Assembly: GCA_019009955.1 (NCBI GenBank)
Contig: CM032228.1
Location: 205,667,001-205,731,000, forward strand
DNA: 64,000 bases
Direction: 5' to 3'
From: Riptortus pedestris
Lineage: Eukaryota > Arthropoda > Insecta > Hemiptera > Alydidae
Shown here: piece by piece, positions 23,241-36,831 of the stretch
Position numbering within the stretch: the first letter of the stretch is position 1
How the letters are laid out: the number at the start of each line of letters is the position of its first letter
Position numbers and translations under genes: made by a program
The notes under the pieces: model-generated
What the model saw: only the letters and a program-made list of their open reading frames with translations
What the model was told of the DNA's origin: nothing
Database searches by the model: none

Positions 23241-26200
23241 GTAGGCACGTTATTCCACTTATATGATGTGGGAGATGAAATATTTATTTAGTGAAATATT
23301 ACATCATCAGTATGACATATTGCTTTTCCAGAGCTTAATGATACCCAGAGAGAGCTCCAAAACCTAGCAAGAAAATTCGCAAGAGAGGAAATTGCTCCAG
23401 AAGCTGCTAAATATGACCGTTCTGGTGATTTCCCATGGGACATCGTGAAGAAAGCTCACAGCCTTGGACTTATGAACTCTGCCATCCCTCAGAAATATGG
23501 TATAAATCAAATATAATCTAAGTAAATATTGTAGCCACCTAAATATTTTATTACTTAATCCAATTAAATTTATCACTCGTAAATGAAATGAGGGCTCCTA
23601 CAGAGGCAGAGTCTGACATATTTTATTTTAGGAACTATATTAAAATTGAAATGTCTGCGTATGATTTGACTATGACATAAAGCTAAATATCACAATACAT
23701 TTTAATTTCATCCTTTTTGGCTAACCCCCCCCCATCTAACAGGAAGTGAAAATCTATCTCCCTATAAATATTGTTGGTATTCGTTCGTTATTTTTGCTAA
23801 TTTATTTATTTAGTTGTGTCGCAATTTTAGCTATTCACACTGACTCATATTATTAAAATAAATGTTGGTGTAGCCACCTGATTATAAAAAAATATCTACA
23901 GTCGTAGGTAAAAGCACGGTTACATTTTCCTGGGAGCAGGATAATTCTTTAAGTCTACGGGTCGATCTAAGTTTTAAAAGTTGTGTCTCTTGGAGGTGTT
24001 TCTTGATTGCCGCGATGTATGGCACTACTAATCCTGTAGTAGATCTGAAAGGTTGGTGGATAAGACCTTGTCCGTTATTAGTCTGAAGTCTGTTAGTAAA
24101 TGTTAGATAGTTGTGTACTACATAGTGTACATGAAGGTGGTTCAGTCCTAGTCATGAGGTGTCCTTGTGTTATCCGTGAATGGCCATTTAATTTTGTTAA
24201 TTAAAATATTTGGCATTATCATCACTACATAGGATTATTTGTATTATATTTGTAAAAAGCAATCAAATGGACACTCTGTTGCACATGGTATAATTTAAAT
24301 TTCAGTTTGGCGTTGGTTTTGCTATTCAAGCCCCCCCCCCCTCCATCAGCCGTTTAAGCAGATTTCTCTTAAGGGAAATCAGCTATTGAGGGGGAATTTC
24401 AAATATTCGAAATATCTCCGTTACTATACGTCGGGTCGAAAAATTGTATAGAAACATTCTTATTGCAAATTAAATTTACTATAAGTACTGTTATATACAT
24501 TTATTCTCTATCTTGAATATTAACCGAGATATTTGCATTTTTATAAAGTGTAACGGAGAGGTATGGTCGCTTCAATTTGTTCACTCCGAAAGCTAGTTAG
24601 GCCGGTTCCTCACTGTTCGGCACTCATATGGAGATTTCTCTATTTTATATCTTTAAGTGGGAAATCTGTTTAGTTTACGCAGCCCCTGCGTGACGGACTT
24701 TTTTCACTTGCTGATTCATTCTACCACGAGCATCAAACAGAGAAGTATGATTCAGCTTATTACTGATGTTCAGTGTCCAAGTGCCTTGATTCTTTGTTAT
24801 TGGTTGTACCGCAGAGAACATCTATTGTTCTGTGGAAATACGTTTCCCTGGACGACTCAAGCGCTATTTTTTTATTTTTATGAGCAATAAGCGGAATCAT
24901 TTGTTCTTACTTTTCTAGCCTACCGAGAGTAAATTGGTTAGACGACACCCTTATTTCCTTTAGATCTTGTCCTTTATCACTTTCCTTTCTCTCAACCTTC
25001 ATTTCGTTTCTCAGGGTAAATGCTTCAGAGGTAAGACAATTATATTTTTTAATTAATTCCTATTTGTACTTAGTCCATTTTTTGTATTTTTCAGCTCACA
25101 GAACCAATTGGGTTTTTGAAAAGTTAATTTTATTCAGTCCCAATTGGGCTTGTTTTTATAACTATAGCCTACAGAATTATTTTTAGAGCTCTTCGTTTAG
25201 AATACATTTTTTACAAGCTGTATTTCCCATCATTGAGGAATTGACATACTAGGTATAGTTTCCTTCAGTAATATAAAGATTGGATTAACCAGTTGACAAA
25301 ATCATTCCATCATATTCATGACATAATATAACAAGAATGTTCTCTAATGTGTACAGTAAATGGGAAGCCATTCAGTTGTTATACCCGTAGTGTTAAAGTG
25401 GTATTTAGATAAATTAATGTTTAGAATAGCTGTTATCTGTAAATAAGCTTTTGCTAACATAAACATTAAATATGATGTGTCTAATTCTGTGGGCTGTAAT
25501 GGAATTTATTATAAATAAGAACCCTCAGGCGTATTTGTTAATAGGTATGCAAAATTTGGTTTAGACCATTTTAGCAGATCAGAAAGATGAATATTGTGTT
25601 AAAACACACACACGCATGCAAAATAACTCATGATATTACTGACAGTTTGGTTTGCTATGCCCATTTCTAATATAGTACTTTGCTGCCAGAAGTGAATTCA
25701 CTGCACTCTGTATATTAGCAGATGTCCCCTAAGGGAAATCAGCTATTGAGGTCGTACTCGTGACGCGATTTTCGAAAAATTTCTTCAAATGTCCATCGAT
25801 CCTACCCAGGAGATGACAAAAATGAGGTCCGTTCAAAATTATATATATATATATATGTCTGTTAACACTCTAGCGGTCGCAATTTTTGTTCGATCGTTAC
25901 GAAACTCGACATTTAACCGTTTTATGTAAAAAGACAGATCAAGTTCCTTAATTGCTGAAATCGGACCAGAGGGAGGGGGATTTTTCGAAAACTCGAAATA
26001 TTAACGTTATTATGCATCGGATCGAAACATTGTATAGAACCAATCTTATTGCAAATTAAATTTACTATAAATATTGTTATATACATTTATTCTCTATCTT
26101 GAATATTAACCGAGATATTTGCATTTTTATGAAGTCTGTGGTCGGGTATAGTTCGGATTAGGTCGGCCGTTTCCGGAAGTACTCGCTCAGGTGGAAGCTT

Positions 26201-29200
26201 CTTCTAACCTAACCTGTCGTTTCTAACCTTACCTTACCTTCCATATCTTGTGAGATTGATGCAAATACGTTCTGTTCATCCGCCCCCCCCCTTCTTTAGC
26301 TTTTGGACTACTAAAATTTGAGTTATTAAAATATAAATTATTATTACAATTCAGAAGCCGTTTCAGTTGGGAATTTATTTTAATTAACTGAAAGATTTCT
26401 CATTACCATTTGTATTTAATCACGGTGGTGTTGTGTTACCAGTATGCAGATTTCTCTATTGTAAAACTTCACATGGGAAATCTGCTTAGTTTACGCAGCC
26501 CCTGCGTGACGGACTTTTTTTATCTCAGTCGTGGTCCATCTTTTTCATTACCTGAATCCAATGACTGTTTAAAATTGATAGGAGGACCTGAGTTGAGCCT
26601 AACTGATGCATGCTTAATCAAGGAAGAGCTGTCTTGGGCTTGCACAGGCATAGGTGGAGCTATAGGTTCAACTGAGCTAGGAGTGAGTTATTTTATAAAT
26701 ATTTCATGAAATACAGTTCCAAAAACATGAATAATCTTATGACTTAATAAATACTTTTAGCAAGCCCCTGTCATTCTGGCTGGTAATGAGGAACAAAAGA
26801 AGAAATATTTAGGTAGACTGGTGGAAGAGCCACTTGTTGCTGTGAGTACAAAATATATAAATTTTAATTTATAACTACTAGAGTTTGACATTTTTTTTAA
26901 ACAAAAAAAAACATCCATTCATTCAAATTTGTGTGTAAGGACATGCGTGGATGTCAATGCAGGAACTTTTCAATGGACATATATATTACATATATTAACA
27001 TATTTGTGAGTCATTATCTCAAGGTACAATTTAGGCTTCATGATGACTCTCAGTTAAATTAGAACTATCAAAATATTCTAAGAGGCATATTTGTTTTAGT
27101 TTTATCTAAGCAGAAGTTGCTGATTGTCAAAGGTAATCTTCAGATAGTCCTTGTTATATTTTAACTCCTCTTCATTTTGTTGGTAATAAATTATTAATAT
27201 CAAATATGCATATTTAGGATGAAAATAAATTAACATTATGCAACGTACATCAATTAACTTATATTGTCTAAGACAAATAAGTAACTTCTCTGTAGAATTA
27301 TCATTTACTCCATTGTCATCCAAGATGAGATGGATATGATGGGCAACTTGATAAGGAGATAATAAACAGAAGTTAATATCCTTCATAATTTTTAAGTAGT
27401 GATTAGCGCATTTAGTGATAATAATTCATCATCTGCATAGCTTTTACCAAGGGATAGTCACTTATTTTATCCTTGTCATTTACTCTTACATTTGTTAAAT
27501 AAACCATGCTTTAAACTTTCCTTTTCCATAATTTTATAACTATATATCAATTAAAGTGCATAAACGTTTCACAAACATGGATAAATAATTTTTATTTTAA
27601 CAGGCATACTGTGTCACAGAGCCTGGCGCAGGATCTGATGTAGGAGGCATTAAAACGAGAGCTGAAAAAAAAGGGGATGAATGGGTAATTAATGGACAGA
27701 AGATGTGGATTACCAATGGTGGAGTAGCAAATTGGTAATATCCCTTAATATGTCAGAGCAAAATATCGGATACTGATGACTTAACTACTAACTAAAAGTG
27801 GTACAATAAAATCCTGGTTAAAGTATTTATTTCAGAGGCTACAAGAGTCTGTGAGGCTCTTGATTAAAATATTTTATTACAATAAGCAATAGCACGGTGA
27901 TGGTACTTTTCATTTAGAGAACTGTTCCAAATAATTTATTCAAATTTAATTGATTAGTTATTCTAAATGAAATTTCTGAAGTAAAAAGGTAAAATAGTGG
28001 ACACAATACACCAATCCTTCCACAATTTATTTATTAAGGTAGTAAAGTGCTTTTTATATTGCACTCAATCATAAGATTTAGCTAAATCAAGGCTCCTGGG
28101 AGAAAATTAGATTTTGAGGTAGTCGAAATTCAGGGATTTCAGTAATTAAAAATAGTTGCGCATGTGACCTGTATCAATTCATTTATCTAATATACGTCTA
28201 CAACTAAAAATATACACAATTAATCAATTAAAAATCTGAAAACAATTAAATCCCATCTCACGAAAATGATGTAGCTTCAGGTTTGTTATTTTAGAAGAGA
28301 ACTAAAAACTGAAGAACTGGATATACCTTAAAATCCCTAATAACAAAAACTGGTAAAATTTAGAACTGGAATTACACCAATAGTAGTGTATCATAGTTTA
28401 TAATTAATTATCCATGTATGACAGTTAAAGATAAACTCACCCTTGTAGGAAGCTTTAATAACCACTGAGTACAATTTTTAGAAACATGAATTGAAAGGTT
28501 GATCAGAAGACATGCCTCTTAGGCATGTTGTCATTGCCACCATGTTGTGAATAGAATAAAAGAAACAAAATTTTGTTTTAAACTGTTAACAATCATCAAG
28601 CATATTCTCTCCCATCTGTACAAACTTTCCTTCCACGAACAATATCACTCATGTACAATAATGGAGTTGTATGTGAAAAATGATATAAACTAATTAAAAT
28701 GGGTAAAATGTGATGATTTTGGCATGTGGAAAAAATGTAATGTTGCAAGCTACCAAGAAAGATATTAATTAGATAAACCCGAGATCATAAACTTCCCTCT
28801 GGGTGAGACTGGCAGAGGTAGCAAAGGATGATAAGTAGGACACGAGGAAGCTTGATTTCCTCAAAGGAGGAGGTACAGTTGAAAACAGCCATGAATAGTT
28901 TGTGATGGTGAAAGAATTTCTACAAGGTCAGAAATGTTCAGTAAGTAATTATATATTACATAGAAAGATCCCAAGGGTCTCTAAAAAATGCTTTCAAAAA
29001 GCCCCATTAACAAAACATTTTTCACTGCTGCTGACCTATTTTCTTTTTCTTTTTAGTTGATATTATAGCTAAGAATTTATGTATGCACGTGCAAAAACAT
29101 TTCATTGATTACAAAGCACTCTCTGAGGTTCAATAACTCAAAGAGACATTATTCATAAAGACAAGTTTTGAGTTTAAATTATTATTTTGTTCAGCTACCT

Positions 29201-32200
29201 ACTTCTTCATATCTTGTCTGAAGAGCAGATTGGTGGCTTGTAGCACACCTTAATGATAGTGCATCATTAAACCCTTCTATTTGTTAACCATATGATCTCA
29301 TTCATGAATTAGATATAGCTAAGGAATTTCATACTTTTCATTCATGTAATTTACTATCAGGCAATACAGTCCGTGAAAGACCTAGACCTCAGCAACCATC
29401 TCAGACAATTCAATGGAGTCAGTATCCTTCAACTGTGATTCCTAATCTGCCATATCATCCTGCCTCTTCTTCCAGCCCTTCTTTGTGTGCCTTAGTACCA
29501 CATACTATTCTATTGGACTAACTATTGGTCTCCATTCTTTGAATGTGGCTAACTCGTTTGACCTTCTTTTCTGTTCCTTCCATCTTACTTTCTTCTGTCT
29601 GAAGCAAGGACACTAGTATTCCTTGATAAGAGTCCAAATTTCACAATCATGCATTCATATAATATTTAAATCAACATTCTTATTCTCATGAAGGTTATTG
29701 AATAGGATATATACATGCATGAGATGGTTATAGATGAAGGGTATTTGGTGACAATAACAATTGTAAAGATATGAGGCACATATTAGCTTGGATTTATAAG
29801 GCAGGGAATGTGTAAGAGTTTCAAATATATTCAAGTGAGTTATATTGCTCTTAGATTCCCCTATTAAAGAAATTAATGGACAAAAAAATACCATGTTTGA
29901 AATAAACCATTGTTTAATTGGGCAAGGCCCCATTTTCTTGCTATGAAAACACTCTGATATGGTATATAATTTATAAATAATGAATTTGTGATATGAACAG
30001 GTATTTCGTCCTTGCAAGGACCCATCCTGATCCAAAAGCTCCATCATCAAAGGCTTTTACAGCCTTTATCGTTAACAGAGATACTCCTGGTTTAACACCT
30101 GGTAGAAAGGTATTTTATAGCACCAATATTTCTTGTTAATTGAGTTTTTTACATTAAAATATTATTTTTTTTATTTGTTTTGAAGTTCACATAAAACATA
30201 TGACAGTGTATCATAAGACCACATAAGTTTAAATTTTGCTTAAAATATTTAAATTACAACATTTTCTAACAATAATTTAATGTGAGGGACAATAATCTAT
30301 GTATTCCTCACTCAATATTGTTTTTTTAAATATCCTACCACAATATAACATATACAGGGGGGGGGGGATTAACAGCGCAGACAATAAATATGTCCCATTT
30401 AAGATTTTATTGTGATTAGTATTATTATTATTTTTTTATCCTTAATCCTGTTTGAAAACATTTCAATTTTATTGTGAATGGATGCCTGCTATTCGACAGT
30501 TGAAACTTTTATCATAGGATCTGTGGTGCCAGTTCATAAATAAAAATGAATCTCAGAATATAAATAGTACCATTTAGTACGAATACTTCTTCATTAAACC
30601 GGCTTTCTGTTCCAGCGGTTTCTTATCACTCTACATTGTGCTTACTTTCAGTAACTCTACAGCTACCCAGCTATACATTGCCACTATTGTCGATCCAGAT
30701 GGGTAGCAGTCTGGGGTTTAAACAACTTCTATCTGGGGATCTTATTTCACCATTTTAATAATAACTTTAATGGATTAAGTTAAAGATTAATTAAAATATA
30801 TTCTAAGAAAAAAAATAATGTAAAAAATGTACATATTTACTAGCCACATCCTTAACTTGGCCGTCATAAAATGATTTGTCTCCTTCTTGTGGAATCATGA
30901 TGATGGCTTCACTTCTTTATGCAGAATATTCTACTCCCTTCCTCTAACAGCATGGGAATATATACATAGTTCATACACCAATCAAAGAAAATCAACTTGT
31001 TTTGCCCTGTGGACTGGGATGATCCCTGAATGAGTATGAACTCTTTGGCATTGCAAAATTCGACATTACATTAATAGTGAGGTATAAGAAATCTACATTC
31101 CTTATAAATGTAGATATAACAGCCATTCAAAACCTTTTAAATTATTAGTAGTATGCTCACTTCTTTTGGCATTGTATTTAATTCGTGAACTATCTTTGTG
31201 TATTTTAGCAGCATATTCAGTTGTGTATCAAACATTCCAAATCTAAGTACCTCATTATTGGTAGAATTAAGCTTGAAATTTTTTAGCTTCACTTCAGAGT
31301 GAAAATGTGTTTTTTATTTCATTAATAAGCAAAGATCATCAAATTTTATTTGCTACTGAAATTGCATGATCATGCCTTGTGAGATAGCCATCAAATATAT
31401 GCCAAGAAAAGTAATTTGTTATTTCTTGTAATAATTTGCTGTATACACACTTGGTCAGTTACAAATGCTTTGTCAAAGACATTTTTCTAAAACAGGCCTT
31501 AGTTCTTCATGCTATGTAGAGATTAGCAAGGAAATAATAGAAACATTATGCTACTGACTTTACAGTGATAGCTTCTTCAAAAGCAAATAATATTTCCGAT
31601 GGCTAGACATATCACTCATTTTCATTTTCTTTTATTGCATTATATTAAGATCATTTGTAATTTAAGGAAATGAACATGGGCCAAAGAGCATCAGATACCA
31701 GGGGAATCACATTTGAAGATGTTAGAGTACCTAAAGAAAAAGTTCTCCGCACTGAAGGTGAAGGATTCAAAGTTGCCATGGAGGTGTTTGACCTCACTAG
31801 AACACCAGTAAGTATAAATGTTAAAAACACATAAAAAATATGTGTACATTATACATACTTCCTACTTTTTCCCCTGGGTGATCTTATTGTTTAACTCTAT
31901 GGTTATTGGGCATTGGGGATCATACATTGTGAAAGTGAAACAATATTCATAATTAGAAATACATCATTACAAAATTTGGTTTCAAGTTTTGTGAGAAATA
32001 CTTAAATGTTGAGTTTAGAGAAAATAGAATAAAAATGGAGCAACAACAAGAGTCAACAACCAAGTATATTTGATTTTATATATCAATTTTACAACATGAA
32101 AAAATAATATGAAAATGTTAAAACATAATTTTTAAGGGAAAAAAGGACATAGAAGAAAAAATGAATAACAAAATAAATAGAGGTTTTCTGGTTTAATGTT

Positions 32201-33300
32201 TCTATAGTGTATTTTTCTTAGTCACGGAGAAGTTGTTTCTTGACTACTCAGCTATTGTTTTACTGAAAAGCAAGTAGTTGGGGGAGGTGGTAAGAACTTC
32301 AGTGGGTCACTTAAATAAATAATATTATTTAAATAAGAAATAAAATGGATCTATAAGTAAAGTAATAAAAATTAATAAATATATTATTAAATAACTTAAA
32401 ATAAATTACTACTGCTATTAAATTGTACACAACTAATTTTTGTTTTCATCAGAGAAAATAACTTTTTCATGCCTTTAAATTATTTTTTTTCGTGTGCTGC
32501 CTAATCATTTGAAAAAATGTACTTGAATTTCTCATAAACCTATTAAAACTTTCTCTCTCTAAAGAAATCTAATGTGGTTTATTTGTGTATTAATTACTTT
32601 CTATGAAGCATAGTATGTATTATATTAGTTGTCAATTACAAAAATAGAAGAGCTTGTGAAAATTCTGCAGTGTCAGCTTGTTTCTTCATGGGTTTATTCT
32701 CATCATGTGTGTGTGAGTTATTGGATATAAAATTATTTAGATTTAAGCTTATATCTCTGTATTATAAAATATAAAAAGTGTATCAGCCAGGAGCTGCCTA
32801 ATAAAAAAATCTTTTTGGGTTTCCTGATGTTAGAGGATGAATTTTAAGAATAATGGACACTTGAAGAAATATTTTGAAACTTGTGTCATGATTATCTTTA
32901 GCTGATTTCCCGTATGGAACATTTTCTATAAGGACCTGATTTCTTGGCATTAATGTTCAAAATATTAAATAATATGTTCGCAAATTTACAAACCACTGTA
33001 CCATTCTCTGCAACAGCCACGATGGATCTTGGTTTTTACACCAATTTACTACATTTTTTAAAATAATAATAAATAACTTTGTCATATATGCAGACTTACT
33101 AGTTCATTTTTTACAGTAAATTTGTTAAAACCTCTCATTTAGGGTACAGTTCATTTTAGCAGATTTCCCTTAAGGGAAATCAGCTATTGAGGTTGTACTC
33201 ATGATGTGAGTTTCGAAAAATTTCTTCAAATGTCCATCGATCCTACCCAGGAGATGACGAAAATGAGGTCCGTTCAAAATTATATATATCTATCTATCTA

Positions 33301-33347
<47 letters not shown>

Positions 33348-36300
33348 TTGTCTGTTATCGCTGTAGTGGTCGCAATTTTTGTTTGATCGTTACCAAACTC
33401 GGAATTTAATCGTTTTATGTAAAAAGGAAGATCAAGTTCGTTAATGGCTAAAATCGGACCAGTTAGAGGGGGGATTTTTGAAAATTCAAAATATCTCCGT
33501 TATTATGCGTCGGATTGAAAAAGTGTATAGAATTAATCTTATTGCAAAGTAAATTTACTATAAATATTGTTCTATACATTTATTCTGTATCTTGAATATT
33601 AACCGAGATATTTGCATTTGTATTCTGCGTGTGGTCGCCAGTAGGCTGTTCGGACTTTCCGCCGAGAGCTCTGGCGGCCGTTTCCATAACTATTCGTCCC
33701 TCGTGAATAGGTTTAGAGGTTAGGTTAACTGTTTTTTGGGGCTAGAAACTACTGGGTTATTACGCCCTAAATAATGTTTTAGGTTTAGAGGTTTCTTACT
33801 ACTACAGTTGTTATTAGGCAGATTTCTCTATTGTAAAACTTCACGTGGGAAAGCTGCTTAGTTTACGCAGCCCCTGCGTGACAGACTTTTATTGCTACAT
33901 AAAAGGACCTATATCCTTCAACATTAGATAATACCTAAAATTTCACTGACTCATAAATTAAGCAAGTCATTGACTAATAAATTCATTCAAAACTTAATTT
34001 CATTAGGAAAACAGTGCAAAAATACTTTCTATAAAATAATCCATATAAAGTAGTGGTCACTACTTTATTTCAAAATTATAGTTATAACAACTGTGATATT
34101 GTCTATAACAATATTCACCTGGAGAACAATGATAATTTAGAAAGATATTTCGAACAAAACGATTAATCTTAAAATTTATTTCAATACATGTATGTTTCAG
34201 GTCGCAGCTTCAGCAACAGGACTTGCTCAAAGAGCATTGGATGAAGCTGTCAGTTATGCAAAAGAAAGAAAAACATTTGGTGTCCCTATTGCAGCTCATC
34301 AGGTACGTTAATTCATCAATATTACTTTCTAATCTGCTTGCTGGTTCATGAGTGATTTTGAAACATCTGAGGACTTAATGCATATTGTTATTAATTAATG
34401 TCCACTTTGTGCTACGATGGCTACTGGGGCAGGTTAACTACAAGTTACCAGTGAAGGTGGGGGCGAAGGATTTTATTTAATAAGTTCACCACTAAATAAA
34501 TTCCTATTGACCAGGCAAGAATCATACCCACCACTCTGGGTTAACCAAGTAAGATTAAGAGTAACGCTTTACCTCACATGGTCATCTTAAAAGATAGGGT
34601 TTAATCATAAGTAGAAATATTATTATTTGAAAGTATACTTAGAGCTTGTAACATATTGTTTTTTTTTGACGCAGGGTGTTGCCTTCCTCCTAGCTGATAT
34701 GGCAATAGCAGTGGAAACAGCTCGGCTCTCTTGGATAAGAGCAGCTTGGGAAGCTGACTCGGGGAAGAAAAACACATTCTATGCATCCATAGCAAAATGC
34801 TATGCAGCAGATATAGCTAACAAGTGTGCATCTGATGCAGTACAGGTAAGTTTAATTTTCTTTTTAGCAATTAAATATATATCTTTATCAAACACCCTCT
34901 TTATTCATTTGGATCATCGTTGCAGTTGGAGTCTATAGGCTACATTTAAACCATTGTAATATTAAATACTTTACCGAAAAATATTCTTAGACTTATGTAA
35001 CAATATGGCTTTTTAAATGATTATTAAATTATGATGTATCAACTCAAAATAAAATGTAATCACTCAGAGTATAATGACTAAATATTTAGCTAGGAAAATG
35101 ACTAATTATGTTTAAAATAGCCAATATTGAATAAATATTGTTTTTAACTCTTTATTCACTTTAAATTTAGTCATAGTTTATTCGTGAATGAATAAGTATG
35201 GCTAATTTTATATAATCATACAACTTTAAGAGAAATTTTGGGTGCCTGTAAATTTATGTAGGGTTTACTTGAAGTTTTTATTATCATCCTTCGGTGAAAT
35301 ATTATCAAATGTATTCTTTGTAATTAATTAGTACTTTTTATATCTATTATAATAACAGCTGAACCAATAGTCCTAACTTAAATATACCGAATCCAGACTG
35401 GGTCTGTGAGTTATGAGCTTTATCCTCCACTCCATTAATTATACCTGTCAAATAGCTTTTAAAATCACTAATCTCTTTAATCAACTGACTTTCAATTGAA
35501 GCAAATGTAAGGAAGCAAAACAAAATAAAATGTACTTTGTTAACAAAATAGATATTTTATCCTAATGATTTCAAATTGGGTTGATTTACCTCTGAACAAG
35601 TACCCAATTAGAGCTGAATAAGTTTGTTACTTCATATAAGATATCTCTGAATTAGTAAACCCAATTATCAGGAGAAGACCCATAACCACGTGATAGAAGA
35701 AAAAATCACAAAACTTCAGTTCATTCTTTAATTCACACTGTTTTCAAGGACTGAGCCGCATCTTCGGTGCTCTATCAAGCCACATCTTCAATAAGCTATG
35801 ATAAATATCAGTCCTCTGAATAAATCTGAGTAGTGAAGATTTATGTTAAGGAGATAACAAAGACATTTAAAAAAAAAACAAAAAAACAATGGTGTAATGT
35901 GAACTCTTAATATTATTATTTATTTATTTTTTTCAATTTGATATATTCTAGCCATTAAATTGAAATATTAATTACTGGTATTATATTTATTTTGTGGGTT
36001 TATAAGTAACATGCAACTGCACACGGTATCAGTGCACTGCATTATTCTTATGGAGCACTTTAGTAAGATTGAGTCCTTGAAAGTGCATTAAAGAATCAAG
36101 TATATGGACAAATGTGTTGTTTTTTTTTCTTATATCTTGAGATAGCACAGTGTTTTAAATAAGATCCCCCCTGTTACCCAATGACATGTATAACTGCAAA
36201 ATTTTGACTCATTTAAATTCTAAATTGGCTTCCCCCATTCCCATTAATCTTTAATTTTATAATTTTGATAGCAAGTAATCTTATTTTTCTGTTAATACTC

Positions 36301-36596
36301 TTGCTTGAAAATTGACTGATATCATTGTAAAGATTTAAAAGGTAAAAGTATTTTATTATAATTGTTTCACTTTTTTCTCCTTTTTTTTGAGGCATCAAGT
36401 ATTTATCCTGATATAAAATATTAGTGTTTACTGTAAATTATTTTATTTCCAGGTATTTGGAGGGTGTGGCTTTAACTCTGATTACCCTGTAGAGAAATTA
36501 ATGAGAGATGCAAAAATATTCCAGATATATGAAGGAACTTCTCAAATTCAAAGGCTAATTATTTCAAGGCTCCTTCTGAAATCAGAAATGAGATAA
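23153..36596 (+). CDS. ACADM: Medium-chain acyl-CoA dehydrogenase, mitochondrial, copy A (exons 2-11)
   Basis: FAD enzyme of the mitochondrial matrix that makes the trans-2 double bond in medium-chain acyl-CoA and passes electrons to ETF. Exons: 23153-23240, 23332-23499, 26582-26682, 26761-26841, 27604-27734, 30001-30109, 31667-31807, 34201-34302, 34675-34845, 36453-36596 (TAA stop). All have AG/GT borders and joined phases, giving 411 residues, or 418 with the candidate exon at 10534; family members are about 421. Visible motifs: ARKFAREEI near the N-terminus, the first family signature [13 protein letters not shown] in exon 6, [23 protein letters not shown] in exon 8, and [17 protein letters not shown] plus [10 protein letters not shown] in exon 11, whose Glu is the known catalytic base of MCAD. 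Exon 2 supplies a basic, Ser-rich transit peptide. Oddity: exon 8 ends FDLTRTP where the family has FDxTRP. No stops or frameshifts. Assignment to ACADM over short-chain relatives rests on overall similarity. Confidence 0.93.
24353..24706 (+). repeat. R1 copy with internal deletion (ACADM copy A intron 3)
   Basis: Left palindrome (TTCTCTTAAGGGAAATCAGC) joined directly to the middle after loss of the (TA)n part, then the right end GCGTGACGGACTTTTTT. Confidence 0.65.
25714..26520 (+). mobile_element. R1 copy ending just before ACADM copy A exon 4
   Basis: Left end at 25714, (TA)n at 25839-25856, CTCTAGCGGTCGC, and a right end at 26446-26520 with both hairpins and a T run. The element stops 61 bases before exon 4 (26582), so branch point and pyrimidine tract must lie in 26521-26581, where the acceptor context (AAATTGATAG) is poor in pyrimidines. 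Confidence 0.7.
33154..33891 (+). mobile_element. R1 repeat, full-length reference copy (intron 8 of ACADM copy A)
   Basis: Best complete copy of the short R1 form. Left end: AGCAGATTTCCC within a palindrome centred on CTTAAG. Next come a conserved stretch ending GTCCGTTCAAAA, a (TA)n tract, TTTGTCTGTTA, TAGCGGTCGC-like bases (here TAGTGGTCGC) and an internal inverted repeat AAATATCTC/GAGATATTT. Right end: hairpin GCAGATTTC...GGGAAA(t/g)CTGC, second hairpin ACGCAG-CCC-CTGCGT and a T run. No coding capacity. Absent from the matching intron of copy B, so it was inserted after the gene duplication, or lost from B. Class unknown; probably non-autonomous. Confidence 0.75.
34398..34590 (-). mobile_element. 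tRNA-derived SINE (ACADM copy A intron 9)
   Basis: Reverse copy with tail TTAATGTCCACTTTGTGCTA (plus strand) and head CCTCACATGGTCATCTTA. Diverged; box B region is recognisable. Confidence 0.7.
36453..36596 (+). CDS. ACADM: Copy A exon 11: catalytic-base exon and C-terminus
   Basis: Begins after TTATTTCCAG and reads [19 protein letters not shown], then [15 protein letters not shown], ending at TAA 36594-36596. It holds the second acyl-CoA dehydrogenase signature and the Glu that abstracts the alpha proton in MCAD. The tail LLLKSEMR replaces the usual short basic tail. An AATAAA lies 71 bases past the stop. Confidence 0.93.
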   Translation, partial: VFGGCGFNSDYPVEKLMRDAKIFQIYEGTSQIQRLIISRLLLKSEMR

Positions 36597-36666
36597 TGTA
36601 ACAATAATTTATAAATTTTTTAAAGTGTTATCCTGAAATGTTGTTTTATGTAAATAAGAAATTGGA

Positions 36667-36672
36667 AATAAA
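36667..36672 (+). promoter_or_regulatory. Polyadenylation signal of ACADM copy A
   Basis: Canonical AATAAA in the AT-rich 3' untranslated region, 71 bases after the TAA stop. The spacing is normal for a short 3' UTR. No competing hexamer lies closer to the stop. Confidence 0.7.
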
Positions 36673-36785
36673 ACATTTTACTACTTATCTTTTTATTTTG
36701 ACTAAATCCATTATCATAGTAAGTATTGTTGTATAAATGCAAAGCAACAACTATTGTCATGTTTTAAAAAAACTAATAATGATGA

Positions 36786-36831
36786 TTCTAGTCACCCCTC
36801 TTGTAGTTCTAGTCACCCCTCTTCCTTATTC
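36786..36831 (+). repeat. Short tandem duplication downstream of ACADM copy A
   Basis: TTCTAGTCACCCCTCTT occurs twice within 40 bases. The surrounding 36675-37130 is plain AT-rich intergenic sequence. Confidence 0.6.

Noticed and set aside
28780..29640. Possible retrotransposon pol end on the minus strand in copy A intron 6
   Set aside because: [17 protein letters not shown] string resembles the end of some LINE proteins, but stops interrupt it and no second motif supports it.
29655..30050. 131-codon minus-strand open frame
   Set aside because: It overlaps ACADM exon 7 in antisense and the rest is AT-rich intron; no recognisable domain.
34627..34938. 103-codon open frame read as its own gene
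   Set aside because: Its middle is ACADM exon 10 (34675-34845). The Met start and the end are intron sequence.
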